Shown here piece by piece: positions 6,579-12,468 of a stretch of 28,658 nucleotides of DNA (positions within the stretch are counted from its first letter, which is position 1; every line of letters begins with the position of its first letter). The stretch is taken from NCBI GenBank assembly GCA_030447005.1, contig JAUJME010000002.1:1-28658 (forward strand), written 5' to 3'. This stretch comes from Solirubrobacteraceae bacterium. GTDB lineage: Bacteria; Actinomycetota; Thermoleophilia; Solirubrobacterales; Solirubrobacteraceae. The notes below the pieces were generated by a model that saw only the letters and a program-made list of their open reading frames with translations, was not told the origin of the DNA and did no database searches. Position numbers and translations under genes: made by a program.

Positions 6579-7799
6579 CTAGTTCGCGGGGGAGCGGTCG
6601 ACGGGCTGGATCTCGAGCAGGGCGTCGATGCGCGACTGGACATCCACGGAGATCGCGGACTCGTCGCCTATCAGCCAGCCGTGATTGTAGACCCCGCGGA
6701 CCGGGTCCTTGTCGTAGCCCGGCTGGACGTCGAGCAGGTACTGCTCGACCACCTTGTCGAGCGCGCCCGGCTTGGAGACCAGCAGGAGCGGACCGTAGGT
6801 GCCGGCGGCCGACAGGGGCGCGGCGGCGGCCGCGTCGGCGGGGCGCTCGGGCGACGCGAAGACGAACCCGTGGCCGGGATCGGCGACCCGCCAGCCGAAG
6901 TTCGGGTCGGCCGGCGACTCGGCGCGGGTCGGCCAGGTCGCGAACTCGACGGCGGCGGCGATCGGGTCGCGGCCGGTGATGCGGGTGACCCGGCCCAGCC
7001 GGCCGAGCTGCGTGGCCACCGCCTTGGGGATGGCGGACTCGGCGCCCAACAGGTAGATGCGCGGCTTGCCGTGGTCGCGGATCGCCGCCCGCGTCTCCTC
7101 GGGGATCTTCTCCCCGTCGACCCACAGCACCGGCGTCCCGGACTTCGCCGCGTACCCCGCCGCCGGCATGGCGAGCGCCGGCTCGCCGGCGTCGGCGACG
7201 AGGACGCTCGAGCCCGGCTTGCCGCCCGCCGCCGCGGTGTGGAGGCGGTCGATCGCTCGCGCCTGGGCCGCGTAGCCGGCGCCCGCGAGGTCCCGCGCCT
7301 TCAGGCCGTCGGGCTTCGGCGCGTTGCCGACCCGCAGGACCTGCGCGCCGCCGGCCTTCCCGGCCCCGGTCGGCTCGAGCGCGTCGAGCGCCGCCTGGGT
7401 GACGGGCGGGAACTCGTCGCCGTCGGTGAAGAGGATCGGGGCGCGGAGCGGGCGGCTCATGAGCTGGGCGGCGGAGATGGCGGCCCGCCAGTCGTTGCGG
7501 TCGACCAGGGTGACCGCCGCCGGGCGCGTCTCGCGCGAGCGCGCGGGGAAGACGGCCTGGGCGACCCCGGCGGCGTTCACCACCGCGTCCGCGCCGCCCA
7601 TGCGGGTCGTGTTCTTGGTCGCGAAGGCCGGGAAGCCCAGGCCCTCGACCGCCTCGGGCTCCTCGGCGCTGCCGCCGAGGACGGGCGCGGCGCGCTGCGG
7701 GCGGTCGCCGTCGCCGCCGCCGCCGGACCCGCCGCAGGAGGCCAGCAGGAGGGCGGCTGCGAGGAGGGCGAGAAGGCGGAGCGGGGAGGGGAGGGTCAT
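6579..7799 (-). CDS. Lipoprotein with cell-wall-binding-type (CWB2-like) repeats
   Basis: This 406-residue protein starts with a lipoprotein signal: a short basic N-terminus, the hydrophobic LLALLAAALLLA, and a lipobox ending at Cys22, followed by a Gly/Ser linker. The mature part has at least two repeats of the cell-wall-binding repeat 2 type. Each has a TTRMGGADAVV or GYAAQARAIDRL start, a VTLVDRNDWRAAISAAQLM or SVLVADAGEPALAMPAAGY strand-helix unit, then PILFTDGDEFPP or PVLWVDGEKIPE. The repeats give way to LLGAESAIPKAVATQLGRLG and VTRITGRDPIAAAVEFATW. It should be anchored outside the membrane, possibly gripping the wall. It heads the operon with the 111-residue protein and the methyltransferase. 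A TAGCCT lies 9 bases before the ATG. CWB2 relatedness is a pattern judgement. Confidence 0.8.
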   Translation of the reverse strand: MTLPSPLRLLALLAAALLLASCGGSGGGGDGDRPQRAAPVLGGSAEEPEAVEGLGFPAFATKNTTRMGGADAVVNAAGVAQAVFPARSRETRPAAVTLVDRNDWRAAISAAQLMSRPLRAPILFTDGDEFPPVTQAALDALEPTGAGKAGGAQVLRVGNAPKPDGLKARDLAGAGYAAQARAIDRLHTAAAGGKPGSSVLVADAGEPALAMPAAGYAAKSGTPVLWVDGEKIPEETRAAIRDHGKPRIYLLGAESAIPKAVATQLGRLGRVTRITGRDPIAAAVEFATWPTRAESPADPNFGWRVADPGHGFVFASPERPADAAAAAPLSAAGTYGPLLLVSKPGALDKVVEQYLLDVQPGYDKDPVRGVYNHGWLIGDESAISVDVQSRIDALLEIQPVDRSPAN

Positions 7800-7808
7800 C
7801 TGGGAGCG

Positions 7809-7814
7809 AGGCTA
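7809..7814 (-). promoter_or_regulatory. Putative -10 element for the CWB2-like lipoprotein operon
   Basis: TAGCCT on the minus strand ends 9 bases before the ATG at 7799, with no Shine-Dalgarno between. The spacing matches that at xseA and parA. Confidence 0.45.
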
Positions 7815-7886
7815 CCGGCCGCGCCGGAAACCTCAGGCGTTCGGCGGGGGACATAAGGGCTGACGACGTTCCGCGTCGACTATCGG

Positions 7887-7892
7887 TACATT
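7887..7892 (+). promoter_or_regulatory. Putative -10 element for the riboswitch transcript
   Basis: TACATT lies a few bases before the first conserved part of the c-di-AMP riboswitch, so a start near 7898-7900 would include the whole aptamer. No convincing -35 is seen. Confidence 0.4.
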
Positions 7893-7897
7893 GCACC

Positions 7898-8024
7898 CCA
7901 TCGCCGAGGCACCGGACCGAATCCGGTGCACGGGGGACCCAGGTTGTTTGGGGCGAATCACGCTCAGTGCAGCGTGAGGCGCGAGCTCTTTCAGCGCCAG
8001 CCCGTCAGCTAACCCCGTAGGCAG
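7898..8024 (+). promoter_or_regulatory. ydaO/yuaA c-di-AMP riboswitch
   Basis: The conserved blocks of the ydaO/yuaA aptamer appear in order: a perfect 8-bp hairpin with GCACCGGA at 7909-7916 and TCCGGTGC at 7922-7929, CGGGGGACCCAGG from 7931, GGGGCGAATCA near 7950-7960, a CACGCT/AGCGTG hairpin at 7959-7976, and GTCAGCTAACCCCGTAGGC at 8004-8022. The aptamer ends just before a GAAAGAGG Shine-Dalgarno (8027-8034) and the TTG start of an NlpC/P60-type wall hydrolase, the classic actinobacterial target. In this class ligand binding normally lowers expression, so high c-di-AMP should repress the hydrolase. No separate terminator hairpin lies between aptamer and start, so control may act on translation (inference). 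Confidence 0.93.
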
Positions 8025-8043
8025 ACGAAAGAGGTCGATTGCT

Positions 8044-8703
8044 TTGCGGGCTCGGAGCCTGGTCGTTTCCCTATTGGTGTTCCCCTGCCTTGCCACGGCC
8101 GCGGAGGCCCAAACCGGGCCGTCCAACGGCGGCGCGCAATATGGCGCGCAGGACAAGCCTCAGCCCCAGGCCCCCGCGCAGCCCGGCGGCGCGCAGCCCG
8201 GCCAGCCCGGCACGGCGCCCGTCCCCGGCTCGCTGACGCCGGTCGTCCCCGGCACCAAGGCCAGGCTGCTGCCCGACGGCACCGCCGCCGCTCCCGCGGC
8301 CGCCCCGCTGCCCGTCCAGCAGGCGATCTGGGCCGCCAACCGGATCCAGACCAAGCCGTACCGCTACGGCGGTGGCCATGGGAAGGTCGAGGACTCGGGC
8401 TACGACTGCTCCGGCACCATCTCCTATGCCCTCCACCACGCCGGCCTGCTCAAGACGCCGCTGGACTCCTCGAGTTTCATGTCCTGGGGCCAGGCCGGCC
8501 GCGGCGCCTGGATCACCGTCTACACGAACCCGGGCCACGCCTACGTGGTGATCGCCGGGCTCCGTCTCGACACGAGCGCCGCCTACGTCCGTAGCTCCCG
8601 CCGCACGCGCCGCTCCGCCCGCGCCTCCGAGCGCGGGCCGCGCTGGCGCCCCTCGGCGCGCCCCTCGCGGGGCTTCCGGGCGCGCCACCCCCTCGGTCTC
8701 TAG
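8044..8703 (+). CDS. Secreted NlpC/P60-type peptidoglycan hydrolase
   Basis: This 219-residue protein has a signal peptide (VVSLLVFPCLATAAEA, cleavage expected near residue 22), then a Pro/Gln/Gly-rich linker to about residue 88. The hydrolase domain follows, with YRYGGGHGKVEDSGYDCSG (Cys122), DSSSFMSWGQAGRG, and NPGHAYVVIAGLRLDTS (His165). These give the Cys-His pair of the family. The third polar residue is not obvious. The tail is Arg/Ser-rich and ends RHPLGL. The TTG start at 8044 is chosen because GAAAGAGG lies 9 bases upstream and the signal peptide follows at once. It acts outside the cell on peptide cross-links and is placed under c-di-AMP control by the riboswitch. Confidence 0.88.
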   Translation: MRARSLVVSLLVFPCLATAAEAQTGPSNGGAQYGAQDKPQPQAPAQPGGAQPGQPGTAPVPGSLTPVVPGTKARLLPDGTAAAPAAAPLPVQQAIWAANRIQTKPYRYGGGHGKVEDSGYDCSGTISYALHHAGLLKTPLDSSSFMSWGQAGRGAWITVYTNPGHAYVVIAGLRLDTSAAYVRSSRRTRRSARASERGPRWRPSARPSRGFRARHPLGL

Positions 8704-8713
8704 CTCTCGGGTG

Positions 8714-8753
8714 TCCAGGCCTGCTCGCCGGGTAGGTCGGCGAGTAGGCTGGA
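8714..8753 (+). terminator. Strong hairpin after the NlpC/P60 gene, probable terminator
   Basis: Starting 11 bases after the stop codon, arms at 8714-8730 and 8738-8753 form about 16 base pairs (CTCGCCG against CGGCGAG at the top, CCAG against CTGG at the base) with one bulged G and a 7-base loop. No T-run follows, as is common in very GC-rich actinobacteria. It could instead lie in the pspA leader. Confidence 0.5.
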
Positions 8754-8781
8754 CCCCAGGACCCTGATCGAGGAGGAAGCC

Positions 8782-9561
8782 GTGCCAGGTCTCGGAGGAC
8801 GAATGTCAGTCGTCTTCAAGTCGAAGATCAACAAGCTGCTCGACAAGGCCGAGGACCCCTCGGAGACCCTCGAGTACTCTTACGCGAAGCAGGTCGAGCT
8901 GCTGCAGAACGTCAAGAAGGGCATCGCCGATGTCGTGACGTCCAAGAAGCGGCTCCAGATGCAGGCGCAGAAGCTCCAGCAGCAGGTCGTCAAGCTCGAC
9001 ACCCAGGCGCGCCAGGCGCTCGCGCAGGGCAACGAGGAGCTCGCCCGCACGGCGCTCGAGCGCAAGCAGTTCGCCCAGACCGAGCTGCAGACCCTCGACC
9101 AGCAGGTCGCCGAGCTCGAGAACCAGCAGCAGCAGCTCATCGACAAGGAGCAGAAGCTCCGCGGCAAGATCGACCAGTTCCGCACCAAGAAGGAGGTCAT
9201 CAAGGCGCAGTACTCCGCCGCCGAGGCCTCCGTGAAGATCTCTGAGGCCGCCACGGGGGTCGGCGAAGAGATGGCCGACGTGGGGCTCGCGATGCAGCGC
9301 GCGCAGGACAAGACCGAATCGATGCGGGCCCGCGCGGGCGCGATGGAGGAGCTCGAGGCCGCCGGTGCCTTCGACGACAACCTCGCGCTCGGCTCCGGAG
9401 AGGACGACATCGACCGCCAGCTGCGCGAGCTGACCTCGGGCAGCCAGGTCGACGACGACCTCGCGAAGATGAAGGCCGAGCTCGGCCAGGGATCGGCGCC
9501 GCAGCCGGCCGGCGAGCTGGGTGCGGGCGAGGCCGCCCCGGGCCAGGAGAAGCCGGCGTGA
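8782..9561 (+). CDS. pspA: Phage shock protein A (PspA/IM30) homologue
   Basis: This 259-residue, almost wholly helical protein is a PspA/IM30 member, a peripheral membrane protein that assembles on damaged membrane. The opening FKSKINKLLDKAEDPSETLEY is the family's N-terminal signature, followed by a long coiled coil rich in Gln, Lys and Glu (about 30-180), a Glu/Ala segment, and a flexible acidic tail ending in PGQEKPA. Two starts are credible. The GTG at 8782 has a perfect AGGAGG 5 bases upstream, and the ATG at 8803 has GGAGG 4 bases upstream and gives a form 7 residues shorter. I give the longer form. Its TGA overlaps the GTG of pspAA. Confidence 0.95.
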   Translation: MPGLGGRMSVVFKSKINKLLDKAEDPSETLEYSYAKQVELLQNVKKGIADVVTSKKRLQMQAQKLQQQVVKLDTQARQALAQGNEELARTALERKQFAQTELQTLDQQVAELENQQQQLIDKEQKLRGKIDQFRTKKEVIKAQYSAAEASVKISEAATGVGEEMADVGLAMQRAQDKTESMRARAGAMEELEAAGAFDDNLALGSGEDDIDRQLRELTSGSQVDDDLAKMKAELGQGSAPQPAGELGAGEAAPGQEKPA

Positions 9562-9836
9562 TCGTCCGCATCGCCACCGAGGACCAGTACCGCCTGCCCG
9601 ACGAGGACGCCCAGCGCCTCAACGACCTCGACAACGAGGCCGTCGCCGCCGTGGAGGCGGGCGACGAGGAGCGCTTCCACGAGCTCTTCGACCAGATGCT
9701 CGAGCTCGTGCGCTCCGACGGCGAGCGGCTCGAGGAGGACGACCTCGAGGGCTCCGACGTGATCATCCCGCCGCCCGACGTCTCCTTCGACGAGGCGAAG
9801 AACGAGTTCACGGGCGAGGGCCTGATCCCGGACTGA
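9558..9836 (+). CDS. pspAA: PspA-associated protein PspAA
   Basis: This 92-residue protein begins IVRIATEDQYRLPDEDAQRLNDLDNEAVAAVEAGD, the pattern of the small PspAA partner found after pspA in actinobacteria and archaea. It closes with a DVIIPPPDVSFDEAK stretch and GEGLIPD. It is acidic and soluble-looking, presumably cytoplasmic, and thought to regulate or assist PspA. The GTG start overlaps the pspA TGA as GTGA, so translation is coupled. The next gene starts 2 bases after its stop. Confidence 0.9.
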   Translation: MIVRIATEDQYRLPDEDAQRLNDLDNEAVAAVEAGDEERFHELFDQMLELVRSDGERLEEDDLEGSDVIIPPPDVSFDEAKNEFTGEGLIPD

Positions 9837-9838
9837 GG

Positions 9839-10810
9839 ATGCCCGTCCTGAGTGCGGCGGACGTCGAGGCCGCCGCGCGCCGCCTGGCGGGCGTCGCGCA
9901 CCGCACGCCCGTGCTGCGCTCGCGCGCGCTCGACGAGCGCACGGCCGCGGCGGTCGTCCACCTCAAGGCCGAGCCCTACCAGCGCACGGGGTCCTTCAAG
10001 TTCCGCGGCGCCTACAACGCGGTCAGCTCGCTGGGCGAGGAGGCGCGGCGGGGCGGCGTCGGGGCGGTCTCCTCCGGCAACCACGCGCAGGCGGTCGCGC
10101 TCGCCGCCCGGCTGCACGGCGCGCCGGCGACGATCCTCATGCCCGAGGACGCGCCGGCCTCCAAGCTCGCCGCCACCCGCGGCTACGGCGCCGAGGTGGT
10201 CACGTACGACCGCTACGCGGAGGACCGCGAGGACGGCTTCGCGGCGCTCTGCGCCGAGCGCCGCCTCAGCCCGGTGCACCCCTACGACGATCCCGCGGTG
10301 ATGGCGGGCCAGGGGACGGTCGCGCTCGAGTTGCTCGAGGACGCCGGCGAGCTCGACGTCCTCGTCGTCTGCCTGGGCGGCGGCGGGCTGCTGTCGGGCT
10401 GCGCGACCCTGGCCAAGGCGCGGCTGCCGGGCATCCGCGTGGTCGGCGTCGAGCCGGAGGCGGGCGACGACTTCCGCCGCTCGATGGCCGCGGGCGAGCG
10501 CGTCCGGGTCCCCGTGCCGCGCACGATCGCCGACGGCCAGGCCGTCCCCATGCCGGGGGAGCTGACCTTCCCGGTCGTCCAGGAGCTCGTCGACGAGGTG
10601 GTGACGGTCTCCGACGACGAGATCCGCGCGGCGATGCGCCTGCTGTTCGAGCGGATGAAGATCGTGGTGGAGCCGAGCGGGGCGAGCGGGCTCGCAGCGC
10701 TGCTGGCGGGACGGGTGGAGGGCTCGGCGGGGGCGCGCGTCGGGGTGACGCTGTCGGGCGGCAACGTCGACCCGGAGCGCTTCGGCCGGGTCGTCGCCGG
10801 CGGGACCTAG
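9839..10810 (+). CDS. Threonine/serine dehydratase-family PLP enzyme
   Basis: This 323-residue fold-type II PLP enzyme has the Schiff-base lysine in GSFKFRGAYN (Lys54), the cofactor-ring SSGNHAQAVALAA motif (78-90), the phosphate-binding GGGGLLSG loop (about 180-187) and TLSGGNVD near the end. It lacks the C-terminal regulatory ACT-like domain of biosynthetic threonine deaminase, so it is the short, catabolic type. Threonine dehydratase, threo-3-hydroxyaspartate dehydratase or serine racemase all fit; sequence alone does not choose. The ATG at 9839 lies 2 bases after the pspAA stop, making it the third gene of the pspA operon. Its TAG overlaps the pspAB stop on the opposite strand at CTAG. 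Confidence 0.88.
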   Translation: MPVLSAADVEAAARRLAGVAHRTPVLRSRALDERTAAAVVHLKAEPYQRTGSFKFRGAYNAVSSLGEEARRGGVGAVSSGNHAQAVALAARLHGAPATILMPEDAPASKLAATRGYGAEVVTYDRYAEDREDGFAALCAERRLSPVHPYDDPAVMAGQGTVALELLEDAGELDVLVVCLGGGGLLSGCATLAKARLPGIRVVGVEPEAGDDFRRSMAAGERVRVPVPRTIADGQAVPMPGELTFPVVQELVDEVVTVSDDEIRAAMRLLFERMKIVVEPSGASGLAALLAGRVEGSAGARVGVTLSGGNVDPERFGRVVAGGT

Positions 10811-11382
10811 ATCGGGATCCCCCAGAGCGGGAACCAGCGCTCGAGCTCGGGTTCGACCGGCAGCTCGACGCCGATCTGCGCGCGCAGCCGCAGCTCGCGC
10901 TCGTTGTCGCGCTGCTGCTCGCCGCCGCTCGGGACGAAGGGGTAGAACGCGCCCCGCTTGTAGTTGTAGATCCAGTAGACGGGCTTGCCGGCCTCGTCGC
11001 GGAAGGCGAACACGGCGGCCAGCAGGCGGTCGCCGTAGCCGCCGGCCTCGAGCGCGGTGGAGACGGCGTTGATCCCGACCACCACGTCCTCGAAGTCGCG
11101 GTCGGCGAGGACCATCCAGCGGTAGCCGAAGGAGTCGTCCTCGCGCGTGACGGCCGTGCCCGTCTCCTCGCCCGTCCCGCGCACGACCTCCTCCATGTCG
11201 CGCACGATCTGGTCGAAGTCGGCGGTCGCCAGCGGCTGGAAGACGATCCCCGCCTTGCCCGAGCTCTTCAGGCCGAGCTCGAGCTCGAGGGTCACCGCCG
11301 CGGTGCTCATGGCGAAGACGCGATCGGTCGGCACCGGCTGCTTGAGCTTGCGCCGGCCCGTGATGACGTCGAAGAGGCCCAT
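10807..11382 (-). CDS. pspAB: PspA-associated protein PspAB
   Basis: This 191-residue protein matches the PspAB family. It begins MGLFDVITGRRK, contains FAMSTAAVTLELELGLKSSGKAG, DDSFGYRWMVL and INAVSTALEAGGYGDRLLAAVFAF, and has the family-specific C-terminal pattern YNYKRGAFYPFVPSGGE, RDNERELR, then LPVEPELERWFPLWGIP. No membrane segment is present. It is coded 9 bases after htpX on the same strand, an arrangement known in actinobacteria where htpX and pspAB form one unit, and it converges with the pspA operon. It is presumed to take part in envelope-stress handling together with PspA and HtpX; its molecular activity is not established. Confidence 0.88.
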   Translation of the reverse strand: MGLFDVITGRRKLKQPVPTDRVFAMSTAAVTLELELGLKSSGKAGIVFQPLATADFDQIVRDMEEVVRGTGEETGTAVTREDDSFGYRWMVLADRDFEDVVVGINAVSTALEAGGYGDRLLAAVFAFRDEAGKPVYWIYNYKRGAFYPFVPSGGEQQRDNERELRLRAQIGVELPVEPELERWFPLWGIPI

Positions 11383-11391
11383 GCCTCCAGC

Positions 11392-12297
11392 CTACGCGGT
11401 GATCCCGCCCTGGAGCTGGGTCTCGAGCCGCTGGAGGGCGGCGATCCGCTTCTCCATCGGCGGGTGCGTGGAGAACAGGCTGCCGATCGCCTTGCCCGCA
11501 CCGGGCGGGAAGATGTAGAAGGCGGCCAGCTCGCCCTGCGCCCGCAGGTCCTGCGCCGGGATCTGCTGCATGCCGCCCGAGATCTTCACGAGCGCCGAGG
11601 CCAGCGCGCTCGGGCGGCCGGTGATGACCGAGGCGCCGCGGTCGGCGGCGAACTCGCGGTAGCGCGAGAGCGCCTGCATGAGGAAGAACGAGACGACGTA
11701 GACCACGAAGGAGACGAGGAAGAGCACGAGCACGCTCGGGTTGTCGTCGTCGTCGCCGGAGTGGCCGCCGCCGAAGAACAGGCCGAACTGCATGATGTAG
11801 GCGGCGATCGTGGCGAAGAACGACGCGAGCGTCATCACGAGCACGTCGCGGTTCTGCACGTGGGTGAGCTCATGGGCCATGACGCCCTCGAGCTCGGCGG
11901 GGGAGAGGAGCTCGATGATCCCCGTCGTCGCGCAGACGGTGGCCGACTTGGGAGAGCGGCCGAGGGCGAACGCGTTGGGCATCCGCGTGTTGGCGATGGC
12001 GACCTTCGGCTTGGGCAGGTCGGCCTGCACGCAGAGGCGATCGATCATCGCGTGGAACTCCGGCGCCTCCTGCGGGGAGACCTCGCGGGCGCCCATCGCG
12101 CGCAGTGCGAGCTTGTCGGAGCCGAAGAGCTGGAAGACGGCCAGGCCGCCGGCGATGAGCGCCACGGTGACGCCGTTGACGCCCGCTCCGAGCATCGCCA
12201 CGACGAGGGCGACGTAGAGCAGGCCGAGCAGGAACATCACGAACGTCATCCGGAGCTGGAGGCCGGTGTCGCGTCCGAAGGAGGTGGGTCGAGGCAT
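11392..12297 (-). CDS. htpX: M48-family membrane protease HtpX
   Basis: This 301-residue zinc metalloprotease has two N-terminal membrane helices (about 17-37 and 42-58) and the zinc motif HELTH (His142, Glu143, His146). Two further hydrophobic segments (about 152-172 and 188-208) precede SRYREFAADRGA with the third zinc ligand, probably Glu215. The C-terminal FSTHPPMEKRIAALQ is the usual HtpX ending. It degrades misfolded membrane proteins with its active site facing the cytoplasm. The ATG at 12297 follows a weak upstream context and has no good Shine-Dalgarno. It heads a two-gene unit with pspAB and diverges from the M23 hydrolase gene over a 171-base intergenic region that holds repeats. 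Confidence 0.95.
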   Translation of the reverse strand: MPRPTSFGRDTGLQLRMTFVMFLLGLLYVALVVAMLGAGVNGVTVALIAGGLAVFQLFGSDKLALRAMGAREVSPQEAPEFHAMIDRLCVQADLPKPKVAIANTRMPNAFALGRSPKSATVCATTGIIELLSPAELEGVMAHELTHVQNRDVLVMTLASFFATIAAYIMQFGLFFGGGHSGDDDDNPSVLVLFLVSFVVYVVSFFLMQALSRYREFAADRGASVITGRPSALASALVKISGGMQQIPAQDLRAQGELAAFYIFPPGAGKAIGSLFSTHPPMEKRIAALQRLETQLQGGITA

Positions 12298-12329
12298 GGT
12301 CCCTACATTCTCGCAGGCGGCCGCCGGGC

Positions 12330-12345
12330 TTTAGCGGGATTTAGC
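12330..12345. repeat. Direct repeat TTTAGC x2, 10-base period
   Basis: TTTAGC occurs at 12330-12335 and 12340-12345 in the htpX/M23 divergent region, exactly one helical turn apart, in an otherwise GC-rich stretch. It would suit a dimeric or tandem DNA-binding protein, but this is unproven. Confidence 0.35.
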
Positions 12346-12376
12346 TTGCTCGGCCGTCGCTCCCGGGGGCGGGTTT

Positions 12377-12437
12377 CCTCCTGCAAAGCCGCAAGATCCG
12401 TTGCAGGCGCCATAAGGCGGGCCGGTTGGGCAGGAGG
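12377..12437 (+). promoter_or_regulatory. Structured intergenic element with two competing stems
   Basis: CCTCCTGC (12377-12384) is perfectly complementary to GCAGGAGG (12430-12437). The CTGCAA at 12381-12386 can instead pair with TTGCAG at 12401-12406, so the two stems exclude each other. A small CGCC-ATAA-GGCG hairpin (12408-12419) lies inside. The outer stem would hide an AGGAGG sequence. It precedes the M23 gene by 31 bases; no known RNA class is recognised, and it may be DNA-level or on the other strand. Confidence 0.35.
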
Positions 12438-12452
12438 CGCGAAGTGCGTCGT

Positions 12453-12458
12453 TAGAGT
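12453..12458 (+). promoter_or_regulatory. Putative -10 element for the M23 hydrolase gene
   Basis: TAGAGT ends 10 bases before the ATG at 12469, which has no Shine-Dalgarno. The same hexamer and spacing occur before parA. Confidence 0.45.
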
Positions 12459-12468
12459 GGCGCGCCGC

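Noticed and set aside
8745..8750. TAGGCT as the pspA promoter
   Set aside because: It has a -10 shape but lies inside the arm of a stable hairpin and has no -35, so I did not list it as a promoter.
12383..12390. GCAAAGCC resembling part of a c-di-GMP (GEMM-I) riboswitch
   Set aside because: The other conserved parts of that class, the GGCAAACC block and the GGTAGC-GGGTTACC tail, are missing.
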